Source: Phycisphaeraceae bacterium
GTDB lineage: Bacteria; Planctomycetota; Phycisphaerae; Phycisphaerales; UBA1924
Direction: 5' to 3'
Length of the DNA: 64,000 nt
Assembly: GCA_020639195.1 (NCBI GenBank)
Contig: JACKHB010000003.1
Coordinates: 619,571 to 683,570 of the forward strand
Shown: positions 1 through 9,693 of the stretch, in pieces
How the letters are laid out: each line of letters starts with the position of its first letter
Position numbering within the stretch: position 1 is the first letter of the stretch
The notes under the pieces: model-generated
The model's database searches: none
Seen by the model: only the letters and a program-made list of their open reading frames with translations
Told to the model about the DNA's origin: nothing
Program-made: the position numbers and the translations under genes

Positions 1-233
1 GGGTCGATGAGCAGGTCGTAAACGCTGGACTGGACCGACGCTGGATCCACCCCCAGATGAAGGCTGGCGTGGGCCTGCGGATCGAGGTCGATGACGAGAG
101 TTCGACGCCTCTGGTCGGCAAAGGCCGCGGCGAGGTTCACGGTGGTCGTCGTCTTTCCGACGCCGCCCTTCTGGTTCATGAGGGCGATGATGCGGGCCGG
201 CCCGCCCGATGACTGAGCATCCGTGCCGTTCAT
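1..233 (-). CDS. ParA/Soj-family partition ATPase, N-terminal part (cut by window edge)
   Basis: Reading leftward from the ATG at 231-233, the first 77 codons are visible and the frame is still open at base 1. Residues 22-29 give the deviant Walker A motif KGGVGKTT, preceded by the hydrophobic strand RIIALMNQ and followed by VNLAAAFA and the VIDLDPQ segment. This is the classical start of ParA/Soj/MinD-type ATPases that act in chromosome or cargo partitioning on the nucleoid. It lies 55 bases downstream of the WecA-like transferase gene on the same strand, so it may be the last gene of that operon or an independent parAB locus. No ParB is visible. The ATG at codon 19 is unlikely to be the start because it would remove the first beta strand. 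Confidence 0.9.
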   Translation of the reverse strand, partial: MNGTDAQSSGGPARIIALMNQKGGVGKTTTTVNLAAAFADQRRRTLVIDLDPQAHASLHLGVDPASVQSSVYDLLID

Positions 234-288
234 CGCGCCAGTATAGAGCCGTCGGCCTCGGGCCGCGCTCGATGTCACAAGCGAGAGG

Positions 289-1767
289 TCAGCGTGTGGG
301 CGGATCGTCGGTGCCGGTCGCGGGGACGTCCGTCGGCGTCGGGGCGCGCCCGGTCGTCGGAGCCCGAGCGGGGGACGATCCCGCATCGAATCGGCGAATC
401 GCGAGGGTGGGGGCACGCGCGGCCTGCGCGTCGATCTGCTGACGGCGGGCGATCTTGATCGCGAGCACGGCGATATAGGAAGCGAAGATCAGGGCGAGCG
501 CGTAGACCACCCGGGCTCTCCAGAGGCTCATGAGCACGCCCAGGGCGGCGAACGCCGCGCCGATTCCATAAAGCGTGAACACCGCGCCCTTGACCCCGAG
601 GGCGCGCTTGAGCATGTGGTGCAGATGTTGATCGTCGGCCGCGGAAATGCTCGTGCCGGCCAGCTTGCGGCGCACGATGGCGAGCACGGTGTCGATGATT
701 GGGATCGCGTAGATGACCAGTCCCGACACCACGAGCCACGTCTGGCCTCGATCTCCGAGGGTCAGCACGATCACGATCGTGGTGAACCCGAGCAGGAGTG
801 ACCCCGCGTCTCCCAGGAAGATGGTTGCGGGATTGAAATTGTGAGGCAGGAACCCCAGGCACGCTCCGAGCAGCGCCATGCACAAGACCAGCCGCTGGCC
901 GTCTCGCGGCCCGGCGTCCTCCATCGCCAGAGTGAGCGCGACGATGAGCAGACCTATCGCCGCGATGGCGGTGACTCCGCTCAGAAGACCGTCCAGCCCG
1001 TCGACGAGATTGGCCGCGTTGCACGCGCCCAGCACAAACAGCGCGATGATCGCCGTTCCGGTCCAGTAGATCAGATCGAACTGGACCTGCACGTCCGCAG
1101 GGGCGAACGGTACGTGGAACGCCCAGACCAGCGCCTCGTTGCTCAGCAGGCGGCCGAGCGTTGGCGAGAGCACTCCCGCGGCGACCTTGACCCCGACGTC
1201 CTCGTACGCCAGTGCCGCGGCGGCGATGCACATGCCGGCGATCTTCAGGCGCGGAATCGTGCCGACGACGTCGTCGGTCAGACCCAGCAGCATGATGATC
1301 GTCATCCCCGCGACGATCGACATTGGCACCGGCTCGGGGATCGTGCCGCCGCGCACCGCGAATCGGGTGGTGTGGAACCCAAGCAGTTCATCGAACGGCT
1401 CGCCCAGCGCGGGGGCGATGTAGCTGAAAAAGATGCCGGCCATCAGGCCGAGGAACACCGCCACGCCGCCCAGATAGGCGACGGGTCTCCGGTGCATCTT
1501 CCGAGGGTCGCTGGGTCGGTCCAGGATGCCGTTCTTGACCGCCAGCCAGCGCATGACTGGGGTCATGCACAGCGCCACGAGGAACGACACGATGAACACC
1601 CCGATATAGCCGTGGAACACGTCGAGGCGCGACAGGGACTCGATCGCGTCAGAGGCGGCTCCTGGATCCGTCGAGCCGCCCAGGTCCGTGAGGGGCGATT
1701 CGCCCGTCCCGAGGGGTGGCGAGAGATCCGGCACCGTCGGCAGAGGTTGGATCAGCACGATGGCCAC
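289..1767 (-). CDS. Undecaprenyl-phosphate sugar-1-phosphate transferase (WecA/TagO/MraY family)
   Basis: This is a polytopic membrane enzyme of about 492 residues that would start polysaccharide assembly by moving a sugar-1-phosphate from a UDP-sugar to undecaprenyl phosphate. Visible family motifs in order are KMHRRPV near residue 90, the catalytic GLTDD near 161, NLVDGLDG near 251, IFLGDAGS near 315 and HLHHML near 380. The GTG start at 1767 is chosen because a GGAGGAG ribosome site sits just upstream and the hydrophobic family region follows. The frame is open further upstream, but that part lies inside the epimerase gene. The start overlaps the epimerase stop by 16 bases, indicating translational coupling. 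About 200 residues beyond the last motif form extra membrane segments and a basic, disordered tail. Confidence 0.92.
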   Translation of the reverse strand: MAIVLIQPLPTVPDLSPPLGTGESPLTDLGGSTDPGAASDAIESLSRLDVFHGYIGVFIVSFLVALCMTPVMRWLAVKNGILDRPSDPRKMHRRPVAYLGGVAVFLGLMAGIFFSYIAPALGEPFDELLGFHTTRFAVRGGTIPEPVPMSIVAGMTIIMLLGLTDDVVGTIPRLKIAGMCIAAAALAYEDVGVKVAAGVLSPTLGRLLSNEALVWAFHVPFAPADVQVQFDLIYWTGTAIIALFVLGACNAANLVDGLDGLLSGVTAIAAIGLLIVALTLAMEDAGPRDGQRLVLCMALLGACLGFLPHNFNPATIFLGDAGSLLLGFTTIVIVLTLGDRGQTWLVVSGLVIYAIPIIDTVLAIVRRKLAGTSISAADDQHLHHMLKRALGVKGAVFTLYGIGAAFAALGVLMSLWRARVVYALALIFASYIAVLAIKIARRQQIDAQAARAPTLAIRRFDAGSSPARAPTTGRAPTPTDVPATGTDDPPTR

Positions 1768-2780
1768 GCCCGCTCCTCCGACCGCATCCAAGAGGCGATG
1801 TCCCGGATCGACTCTTCCAGCGTGAGAATCGGTCGGTACCCGACGGCCTCGCGAATCCGCGTGAGATCGGGTCGCCGCTGACGCAGGTCTTCGAACCCGA
1901 CGCTGTACGCCTGATCGTATGGCACGAGCCGGATCTCCGATTCCGATCCCACGACGGCTCGTACCCGAAGGGCAAGATCGCCGATCGAGATCGGATCGTC
2001 GGCACCCACGTTGAACACTCGACCGAGGCACGGGCCGGATCGCAAAAGCCGCGGCAGGATGGTGCTGACGTCGCGGACATCGGCGAAGCAACGGGACTGG
2101 GTCCCGTCTCCGTGGACCTCGATCGGACCGCCTGCCAGGGCCGCGCCGACGAACCGCGGCACGACCATGCCATAGTCGCCGACCTGGCGGGGACCAATCG
2201 TATTGAAAAAACGCGCGATGACGCACGGCGTGCGCCCCGCGGCGTGGTACGCCAGCGCCAAGTACTCATCGATCGCCTTGCTGCACGCGTACGACCATCG
2301 ACTGACCGTCGTCGGGCCGTACACCACATCGTCCTCTTCATGGAAGGGGGTCTTTGATCCCTTCCCATAGACCTCACTGCTGCTGGCGATGAGAGTGGGG
2401 CACCCATTCTCGTTCCGCCCGTGGTCGGCCGCGAATCGCAGGAGCGCTCCGGTCTGCAGCACGTTGGTCTCGATGCAACGAATCGGCTCACGGACGACGA
2501 GCTGTACGCCTACCGCGGCGGCGAGGTGGTAGATCTCGTCGAACCGCTCGTCTGCACCCATCGACTCGATTGCCACGGTGAGATCGGATTGGATGAAGCG
2601 GAGTCGCTCGTGGCCCTCGGGCACATTCGTCCGGCGCCCGGTCGACAGGTCATCGACAACGGTGACGCGCGATCCCTCGGCCAGCAGCCGGTCGACCAGG
2701 TGCGAGCCGATGAAGCCCGCGCCGCCCGTGACCAGCGCGTGTCGGGCCGGCGGTCCGCTGGATGAAGACGCCGCGTCCAT
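1752..2780 (-). CDS. NAD-dependent sugar-nucleotide epimerase/dehydratase (extended SDR)
   Basis: The 342-residue protein has the N-terminal Rossmann motif TGGAGFIG at residues 18-25. It also has a VDDLSTG strand 2 end, ASSSEVYGKG with the catalytic serine near residue 135, and the active-site YxxxK as YACSK near residues 161-165. These are hallmarks of extended short-chain dehydrogenases such as UDP-glucuronate decarboxylase, UDP-glucose 4-epimerase and GDP-mannose dehydratase. It would make a nucleotide sugar for the polysaccharide built by the neighbouring genes. The exact sugar cannot be read from sequence, although the motifs lean toward the UDP-xylose synthase/epimerase branch. It starts 8 bases after the BY-kinase-like gene and its 3' end overlaps the transferase start. 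Confidence 0.88.
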   Translation of the reverse strand: MDAASSSSGPPARHALVTGGAGFIGSHLVDRLLAEGSRVTVVDDLSTGRRTNVPEGHERLRFIQSDLTVAIESMGADERFDEIYHLAAAVGVQLVVREPIRCIETNVLQTGALLRFAADHGRNENGCPTLIASSSEVYGKGSKTPFHEEDDVVYGPTTVSRWSYACSKAIDEYLALAYHAAGRTPCVIARFFNTIGPRQVGDYGMVVPRFVGAALAGGPIEVHGDGTQSRCFADVRDVSTILPRLLRSGPCLGRVFNVGADDPISIGDLALRVRAVVGSESEIRLVPYDQAYSVGFEDLRQRRPDLTRIREAVGYRPILTLEESIRDIASWMRSEERAWPSC

Positions 2781-2788
2781 CGGCGGCG

Positions 2789-5029
2789 CTACTCCGGCTT
2801 GTTCTGGTACGCGTGGGTGACGCGGATATTGCGCTTCATGTAGCCGCCCGCGGCGATACGCACGCCGTTGACCAGCACGCCGAGAAACTCGGAGTTGCTC
2901 TCTTCGAACTGGCCACGAACACGCGCCACAAGGCCTCGCTTCTCGTTGAACGCGCGAACGACGAGCAGCGTGGCGTCACACCGTCCGGCCAGCGCCTGGG
3001 CGTCGCCGGATACCACGGCGGGCGCCGTGTCAATGATCACCAGGTCATATCGCGCGGTCGCGTCTCCCATGAGCTTGCCCATCGCCTCCGAGGCGAGGCG
3101 CTCGTAGAGGCGCTGCGGGCGCGAGCCGACCGCGAGAACGTCGAGATTCGGGTTCTCGGTTTGTTGGATCGTCGCCTCGAGCGTCTGCGATCCGCTGAGC
3201 ACGTCGACGAGGCCGGGCTGCTCGGCGCGGGCAAGAATCCGGTGCACCGCGGGCCGACGGAGATTCGCGTCGATCAGCAGCACTCGCCGGTCCGACGCGG
3301 CCATGCCCATCGCGAGGTTGATCGCGGCGGAGGTCGCACCCGAATCGGGCATGCCGGCGACCACGAGCAGCGATCGGTGCCCGGCCTTCTGCATCCGATC
3401 CATGACCTGGGCCCGCACCTGGCGGTAGGCCTCGGCGATGACGCCATTGGGCTGGTCGCGGAACGCCGTTTCAACTGCTTTGGGTCGGCTGGGGTCGTTC
3501 GCGGCCGCGGGAATCATGCCGACCACCCTCGTCCTTGGGATCAGCGCGACATCCGCGGCGCTCTTGACACGCTGGTCGAGCAGTTCGCGCAGGACGACGC
3601 CGGAGGCGGTGAGGCCACCGATCAGCACGACGCCGAGCGGAATCATGATCTTCAGCGTCGGGAAGACCGGAATGTCCGGGGGCACGTCGTCCCACTGCAC
3701 CTGTCGGATGCGGTCGAGGTACAGAACCCGTTCGGCGTAGTCGCGCTGAGTCGCCTGCTCCTGGAGCGCCTTGAGTTCGCGGTCCTTCTGCTGGAGCTCG
3801 CCCCGCTGGCGGGTCAGCGAGTCGATATTGGTGTCGTAGTCCTCGATGACCTTCTTGACCTGCGTGAGCTCCGAAGCGCGTTCCTTGTATCGCGCGATGC
3901 GGGCCTGTGCCTCATTGAGCTGGGCCTTGAACTGCTGGATGTTGTTGCGGGTGCTCTCGAGCCGCCCATTGAACATCCGGACGAGCTCCTGCTCCCGGAG
4001 CGCATCGAGCTGGGCTCTCTCGCCATCGAGCTGCGCCTTGGTGGCTTTGTACTGCACGTGCTCGGTCCCGAAGCCACTATTGGCCAGGGTCCGAAGCTGC
4101 GACTCGAGCGCCTGGATCGCGCGCAGGTGCTCTTGCACGATGGGCTGCTGCTCGACTTCTGAGCGGAGCACATCGTCAAATCGGATTCCGCCCGGAGCGG
4201 ACGCATCGGCCTCGTACCGCTTCAGCGCGTCCTGGTAGGCCTCGAGCGCGGCGAGGATGTTCGCCTCCTGCTCCTGCGCGAGGCGGATGCCCTCGTTGGC
4301 CTCGTTGAATCGCGCATCGAGAGAGTCGATGCCCCGGTTCTTGAGCTCGTCCTCGCGGCGCTGCTGCATGCCCTTGATCTCGGTGTCGAGCCCATCGATC
4401 TGGGTCTTGATCGATTGCATGGTGCGCTGCCGGAAGTCCCGCTCGCGCTGGCCCAGCCACGAGATGTACTCCTCGCGCACGCGGTTCACCAGCCATGTGA
4501 CGTCCTTGGCGTCCGTCCAGCGCACGCCGAGCTTGATGAACTGCGAGCCGGACATGACCCGGGCAGCCACGATATCCTCGAGCTCGCGTCGGGCCTCGTT
4601 GCGATTGACGGCCCCCTTCTCCTTGAACTGGCTCGCCCACTTCGGGGCGTAGGTCATCAGGCCAGGATCGTCGACAACCCGCTGCAGCACCGTCTCCGAA
4701 CGCATGGCCAGCACCTGCGTGGCCATGAACCGCTCGAGCTCGTCCTCATCGGGCTTGACGTTCGGTTCGGCGGGGTCCACCTTTGGCGCGAGGATCTCGA
4801 AGATCGCCGTCTTCTCGTAGATCGGATAGACCCGCATCAGCACAAAGTGGGCCGCCCCGCCGATGACAGCCCCTACCAGGAGCGAGATCACCAGGAGCCA
4901 CTTGTACTTCTTGAGCAGCCGAACCGGATCGATCGGGGCCACGGCCATCCCACCGCCTGGCGCGGGCGCGCCGGTTTGGCGCGGACGCCCCTGTGCTGTC
5001 GGTGGACGTGCGGATGATGCGGTCGCCAT
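2789..5029 (-). CDS. Wzz/BY-kinase-type polysaccharide co-polymerase with degenerate ATP-binding site
   Basis: The 746 residues show the architecture of Wzc/GumC/CpsCD proteins. There is an inner-membrane helix at about 44-65, a long periplasmic coiled coil, a second membrane helix at about 460-480 and a cytoplasmic P-loop ATPase domain. Such proteins control chain length and export of polysaccharide and autophosphorylate on a C-terminal tyrosine cluster. Here the Walker A region reads PDSGATS near residues 559-565, with alanine where the lysine should be. Walker A' reads LLIDANLRRP with asparagine replacing the usual second aspartate, and the C-terminus carries only two tyrosines. The fold is therefore kept while catalysis looks lost. 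It sits between the TPR gene (61-base gap) and the epimerase in the same operon. Confidence 0.88.
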   Translation of the reverse strand: MATASSARPPTAQGRPRQTGAPAPGGGMAVAPIDPVRLLKKYKWLLVISLLVGAVIGGAAHFVLMRVYPIYEKTAIFEILAPKVDPAEPNVKPDEDELERFMATQVLAMRSETVLQRVVDDPGLMTYAPKWASQFKEKGAVNRNEARRELEDIVAARVMSGSQFIKLGVRWTDAKDVTWLVNRVREEYISWLGQRERDFRQRTMQSIKTQIDGLDTEIKGMQQRREDELKNRGIDSLDARFNEANEGIRLAQEQEANILAALEAYQDALKRYEADASAPGGIRFDDVLRSEVEQQPIVQEHLRAIQALESQLRTLANSGFGTEHVQYKATKAQLDGERAQLDALREQELVRMFNGRLESTRNNIQQFKAQLNEAQARIARYKERASELTQVKKVIEDYDTNIDSLTRQRGELQQKDRELKALQEQATQRDYAERVLYLDRIRQVQWDDVPPDIPVFPTLKIMIPLGVVLIGGLTASGVVLRELLDQRVKSAADVALIPRTRVVGMIPAAANDPSRPKAVETAFRDQPNGVIAEAYRQVRAQVMDRMQKAGHRSLLVVAGMPDSGATSAAINLAMGMAASDRRVLLIDANLRRPAVHRILARAEQPGLVDVLSGSQTLEATIQQTENPNLDVLAVGSRPQRLYERLASEAMGKLMGDATARYDLVIIDTAPAVVSGDAQALAGRCDATLLVVRAFNEKRGLVARVRGQFEESNSEFLGVLVNGVRIAAGGYMKRNIRVTHAYQNKPE

Positions 5030-5090
5030 GGGGATCCCTCGAATCTCGTGCGTCTCGGACGTTGTTTGGAACTACCTTCGGCCCTTCGCG

Positions 5091-8000
5091 TTAGGGCAGT
5101 GAGTCGATCTTGGACTGTGTGTCCTGCCGCAGGCCCATATCGGACTCTGCCAGCTTGAAACCGATCTTCTCGCATTCGACCAGCACGGACATATTGCGGC
5201 GGGCTTCGGAACCATTCCCCCTCGCGGCGTGGACGGCGGCCAGATGCAACGCGATCACCGGCCGCGAAGGGCTGCTGGAATCCGCAAGGTCTTGAGCCTT
5301 CTGCAGCGACTCGACCGCCTTGTCCAGGTTTCCGGCCCGGAACTGCGTCCAACCCAGCGTGTCCAGAACATCCGGGCGCTCACCTGCGAGGGCCACCGCA
5401 CGTTGCGCATACGAGACGGCGTCGCCGGCCCTGTCGAGGTGTTCGGTGAGCACGTAAGCGAGATTGTTATGGAGTTGCCAGTCGTTCGGGAAGTCCGGAG
5501 CGTACTTGATCCAGACCGCCGCAGCCTCGTCGTAGCGATTGGCATCGAGCAAAGCGCCGGCCTTGGCGTGCATCGCCGCCGAGCGGATCCCGATCGAAAT
5601 CGTGGGAGCAAGGAGCGCGTCAAACTCGGTCATGGCCGAGCTCAGGCGACCCGGCACTCGCGAAAGAGCTCGGGCACGGAACAGCCGCAGGAGATCGAGT
5701 TGGCGCCCGTCCTTTGAAGCCTCTTCAATCGCGGTCACGAGAATCGGTGTGTCCCCCAAGATCTCCTGCAAGCGCGTGAACCAACCCTGCAGAAGCGAGG
5801 GCTGCCCGGCGATCAGAGCGAACGCCTTTGTGGTCTCCCGGATGGCCTGATCGTTCGCACCACGGAGGTGGAAGTACTCCGCACGGGTCAGCAGGAGCCT
5901 GGCGTTGCCCTCGATCTTTGGTGCAAGCTCCGTCAAGACATCTCCGGCCTCGCGAATGCGCGGGTTGTCGCCCTCCAGAAGTGCGCCGACGAGGTTCGCG
6001 CCCGCCTGCTCCCCGTGGGTTCGGTCCCAGGCCAACTGAAAGTACTGTCGTGCCCGGGGCCAGTCCTTGAACCGCGCAAACGCGGTTCCGGCGGCGAGCA
6101 TGACGGTCGAGTCGGTCGGATTGTGGTTGAGCGCGTCCTGCGCACATCCTGCGGCGTCGGAACCGCGGCCACGCCGAAGGAACTCAGACATCACCTCAAC
6201 CAGGAACTCCGGTGTCGGCGGGCGCGACCTCACGGTCTCGCGAAGGTCTGCGAGCGCGCCATCGATGTCACCCAGCAAGAACTTCACGTACGAACGCCTG
6301 CGGAGCACGTCGGAATCGGTTGGATCCACTGCGTTCGCGGCATTGAGATCATCGAGCGCATCTCGCACGAGACGTTCGTTGGGGCTTCGCTCCGCGGCTC
6401 GGATTGCGAGCAGCGAGCGGCGGAAGTAGGGCTGTGTCGAGTTTGGAAATGCTCGTACCGCCTCACTGAGGATTGTCCTTGCCCGCGCGTCGTCCCCTCG
6501 ACGTGTCGCGATCTCTGCCCGCAGGAGCACGACCGTCTCGCCGGTGGCTGTGCTCGGACTGAGCTTCGCGAGTTCGGTTTCGGCCTCGTCGAACCGCTCA
6601 AGGTTCAGCAGCGCCTCAACCAGGCGCAGCCGATAGGCCTCGGAAGCGGTGTCCGCGCCGGCGTCGACGATCGTTCGATACGATGCGACCGCGCGTTCGA
6701 GCCTTCCGAGGCGCATGAGGTTGTCAGCCAGCAGCTTCTCGACCTCGAGCGTCTTGGGATTCTCCCACCGCTTGGCCGACTCGATCGCCGAAATGCCCCC
6801 ATCTGGATCGCCATACTGGATGAGGAAACGACCGAGCGCGCGATAGGCTCGTCCCGTCTCATCCTCGAGCCTTTGCTCGAAGCACGACTGGATGTAGCGA
6901 GTGAACTCACCCTTGGCGCCCTCGACGTCCCTTTGTTCGGCGTGCCACTTCGCGGCGAGCGTCGCCAGAGAGAGGTCGTCTCCGTCAGCTCGCAACTGGT
7001 CGATTAGTCCTTTGGCCTCGCCCCACTCCGCGACGTCGATGAGCAGGGCCGCGAGCTTGAAGCGGTTGCCCTTGTTCTTCGGATCCTTCTGCGCGATGGC
7101 ACGCCTGGTGTCGAGGGCCACGGTTCTGTCACCGACCCGCCCTTCCAGGTCCAGCCGCAAGTCTTGGAGGACCCGGTCCCCCTGCGTGAATCGCTCCTGC
7201 TCCCGCAATACCAGAAGCGCCTGCTCCGGCCGCCCCGCCTGGTCGAGTCGCTGGACGTAGTCGGCGATCAGCCGTGGGTCGTAGCCTCGCTTGTCCATCG
7301 CCCGCTGGTACGTGGCGAGCGCCTCCGCAATCAGGCCACTGGCAAACTGGCGTTGACCCAGCATTTGCAGCAAGCCCACGTTGTCGGGCCGAAGGTCGGT
7401 CGCCTCGCGCAGGAGACGCAGCGATCCGGCCGCGTCGCCGTTGAGTTCGCGGACCTGCGCCCGAAACGAGCGTCCGCCTGCGCCGTCGAGATTGAGTCTC
7501 TCTCCGATCGATGCGATGCGATCGGCGTCGGCGGCGTCGTTCCTCTCGACCGCGCGCCTGAACAGGAGGTCGATCACCTGGGGGTCGTCGGGCGACAGTT
7601 GCGCGGCCTGGTCCAATGCCTCGTCGGCGGCCTCGGTCATTCCTCGGCTGCGCCGCATCTGGCTGATCGCACACAACTTGGAGACCTCTGCCCCCTCGGA
7701 CTCCCGCACGAGCAGTTCGAGCACCTGCAACGTGGTCTCACCCTGGGTCGCGGTGTGAAGCCGCTTCACTTCTTCGTCGTCCGGCGAAGCCAGAATCGCA
7801 ATGTCCATCACCTCACGGGCTCGATCGATCTGATCGCTGAACAGCAGCAGCCGCGTTAGCTGGCACATGAGCCGAGGATTCTGGCCAAGGGAGGCGATAG
7901 ACGCATTGAGGGACTCGATGCCGCCAGCGACATCCGGAGGAGTGGTCGCAGAGCCCTGGGCAAGATTGATCGCCCTGCGGAGTGCCGCTGAAATCGGATC

Positions 8001-9644
8001 TTCGGAGGTCGCCATTCCGGCCTCGATCCGAGCCTGATCGAGGGAGTTCCTGAGATCGGTGCTGTCGGGGATTGCGGTGACGAGGGCCTCCAACAACGGC
8101 ACCGCGCGCTCGGGCTGCCTGAGCTGGACATAGGTGCGAGCGAGCAACTCGATCGCACGGGCGTCGTTAGGGCTCACGGCAAGCAGCAACTCGAGCCGCT
8201 GCTGGGTCTCGGTCCAGTTGCCCACCTCGGCGCTCGTGAGCGCCAACATCCAGAGAACCTGCGGCTCGGCCTCGCTCGCCCGTTCCGCGTACTGCAACAA
8301 GAGGCGGCGAGCCTCGGACTTCTCGCCTTGGACATAGGCGAGTCGCGCCCGAGTCAGGAGCAGAAGCGGAGAGTCGCCCGGCAGGCGGCTTTCGACCTCA
8401 TCGTGCGCGCGCCGCATGACGGCCTCGGCTTGGGCGATCCCAGCTTGGTCCTTGAACTGGGTGGCTCGCTCCCAGAGCGAGAAGGCGGACTCGCTCTGCC
8501 ACACCAAGGCCTGGGTCTGGATGTCGGGCAACATCTTCCCTTCGATGCTCACTCGCGGCGGCGGCAGGTCGAGAATCCGCTGGCACATCTCGATCGCGTC
8601 CTGATGCCGACCGCCGACGCGAAGCAGAATCGCCTTGGCTCGAAGGACTGTCACGTCGTCCGCCCGATCGGTCATCATTCTGTCGAGAATCGTGTTGGTG
8701 CGCTCTGCCCGCAGCGACTGCGTCACGACAAGTTCGACAATCTGCAGTCGCTGGACATCTTCGACCGTCACGCGGTCGGCCACCTGGCTCAACGCAGCGG
8801 CCACCCGATCGAGATCGTCGACGCTCACCGAAGTCCGCGCCGACTCCAAGTCGTCGCCTCGTGCTCGCGCGAGCTCGGGATTGACCCGAGCAGAGAACTC
8901 GTACAAGGCCGCTCGAGGGTCATCGGGATGGTTCGCGCGGAAATCACCGAGGGCTTGCGCCGCCAAGGACGCCTGTTCTGCCGCGGCATCCGAGTCCTGT
9001 TTGGACAGGGCTCGGGAGGACAAGATCGCGTGGAAGCGATGCAACCCGAACGCGACCTCCTCGTCGTCCGGATCCGCGATCCGAGCCGCCTCAAAGTCCG
9101 TCCGGGTCGCGTCCATCTCCTCCGGAGTCAATTCACGACCGCCCGCCAGCAGGTCGGTTCTCGCGATGGCGCGATATTTCAAGAGACGCTTCCATGACGC
9201 GTCGGATGCGCTGGCAAAAGCGCGCGTCGCGTTGGTCACCTCATCGATCATGATGTTGGGACCGGCGGTGCGACGCAGGAACGCGAAGTACGAGTCGTAC
9301 AGCCCGATGTCATTCCTCGCCGCGAGCGCCTGCATGCGGTTCAAGCCCGCATAGTCCTGGAACAGCTTGTCGAACTCTCCGCGGTCCTCCGGAACGTACG
9401 ACTCCAGGGCTACACGCCACTTCTGCAGATACTCGAGATTCCCCTGCTCTTCATTGACCGCCTTCGAATACTCCTTGACCGCCGTCTTGAAGTCGCCCTG
9501 GGCGATCGCCTTGTCTCCCAGCGCCACGTGCTCCGCGGCCGACTTGGTCAGAACGAAGTAGGCGGTGGTCGCCACTCCCGCGGCCAGCACGGCCAGCACG
9601 CTGCCGAGAATGACCATGAACTTGACGTTCAGCTTCGACGCCAT
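5091..9644 (-). CDS. Giant TPR-repeat protein, membrane anchored, exosortase/EPS-locus type
   Basis: This is a 1517-residue protein with one N-terminal membrane helix (about residues 9-33) followed almost entirely by helical repeats with TPR signatures. Examples are ALGDKAIAQGDFKTAVKEYSK near the start and NLAYVLTEHLDRAGDAVSYAQ near the end. In exosortase-linked polysaccharide loci, large TPR proteins of this kind occur as scaffolds thought to organise synthesis and export, and that role is inferred here from position. It lies between the EpsI-like gene (49-base gap) and the Wzz/BY-kinase-like gene on one strand. It has no catalytic motif that I recognise. At about 1500 residues it is longer than the 900-950 residues usual for the PEP-CTERM-system TPR proteins. 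Confidence 0.85.
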   Translation of the reverse strand: MASKLNVKFMVILGSVLAVLAAGVATTAYFVLTKSAAEHVALGDKAIAQGDFKTAVKEYSKAVNEEQGNLEYLQKWRVALESYVPEDRGEFDKLFQDYAGLNRMQALAARNDIGLYDSYFAFLRRTAGPNIMIDEVTNATRAFASASDASWKRLLKYRAIARTDLLAGGRELTPEEMDATRTDFEAARIADPDDEEVAFGLHRFHAILSSRALSKQDSDAAAEQASLAAQALGDFRANHPDDPRAALYEFSARVNPELARARGDDLESARTSVSVDDLDRVAAALSQVADRVTVEDVQRLQIVELVVTQSLRAERTNTILDRMMTDRADDVTVLRAKAILLRVGGRHQDAIEMCQRILDLPPPRVSIEGKMLPDIQTQALVWQSESAFSLWERATQFKDQAGIAQAEAVMRRAHDEVESRLPGDSPLLLLTRARLAYVQGEKSEARRLLLQYAERASEAEPQVLWMLALTSAEVGNWTETQQRLELLLAVSPNDARAIELLARTYVQLRQPERAVPLLEALVTAIPDSTDLRNSLDQARIEAGMATSEDPISAALRRAINLAQGSATTPPDVAGGIESLNASIASLGQNPRLMCQLTRLLLFSDQIDRAREVMDIAILASPDDEEVKRLHTATQGETTLQVLELLVRESEGAEVSKLCAISQMRRSRGMTEAADEALDQAAQLSPDDPQVIDLLFRRAVERNDAADADRIASIGERLNLDGAGGRSFRAQVRELNGDAAGSLRLLREATDLRPDNVGLLQMLGQRQFASGLIAEALATYQRAMDKRGYDPRLIADYVQRLDQAGRPEQALLVLREQERFTQGDRVLQDLRLDLEGRVGDRTVALDTRRAIAQKDPKNKGNRFKLAALLIDVAEWGEAKGLIDQLRADGDDLSLATLAAKWHAEQRDVEGAKGEFTRYIQSCFEQRLEDETGRAYRALGRFLIQYGDPDGGISAIESAKRWENPKTLEVEKLLADNLMRLGRLERAVASYRTIVDAGADTASEAYRLRLVEALLNLERFDEAETELAKLSPSTATGETVVLLRAEIATRRGDDARARTILSEAVRAFPNSTQPYFRRSLLAIRAAERSPNERLVRDALDDLNAANAVDPTDSDVLRRRSYVKFLLGDIDGALADLRETVRSRPPTPEFLVEVMSEFLRRGRGSDAAGCAQDALNHNPTDSTVMLAAGTAFARFKDWPRARQYFQLAWDRTHGEQAGANLVGALLEGDNPRIREAGDVLTELAPKIEGNARLLLTRAEYFHLRGANDQAIRETTKAFALIAGQPSLLQGWFTRLQEILGDTPILVTAIEEASKDGRQLDLLRLFRARALSRVPGRLSSAMTEFDALLAPTISIGIRSAAMHAKAGALLDANRYDEAAAVWIKYAPDFPNDWQLHNNLAYVLTEHLDRAGDAVSYAQRAVALAGERPDVLDTLGWTQFRAGNLDKAVESLQKAQDLADSSSPSRPVIALHLAAVHAARGNGSEARRNMSVLVECEKIGFKLAESDMGLRQDTQSKIDSLP

Positions 9645-9693
9645 GGCGCGATCGCCCCCTCTTGCCCGCTTGTGCTCGGGCGTCTTGTGATGG

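Noticed and set aside
275..1231. Long minus-strand reading frame rich in Arg, Gly and Pro across the WecA-like gene
   Set aside because: Out of frame with the transferase that shows clear membrane helices and motifs. It has the Arg/Pro-rich composition of a shadow frame in GC-rich DNA.
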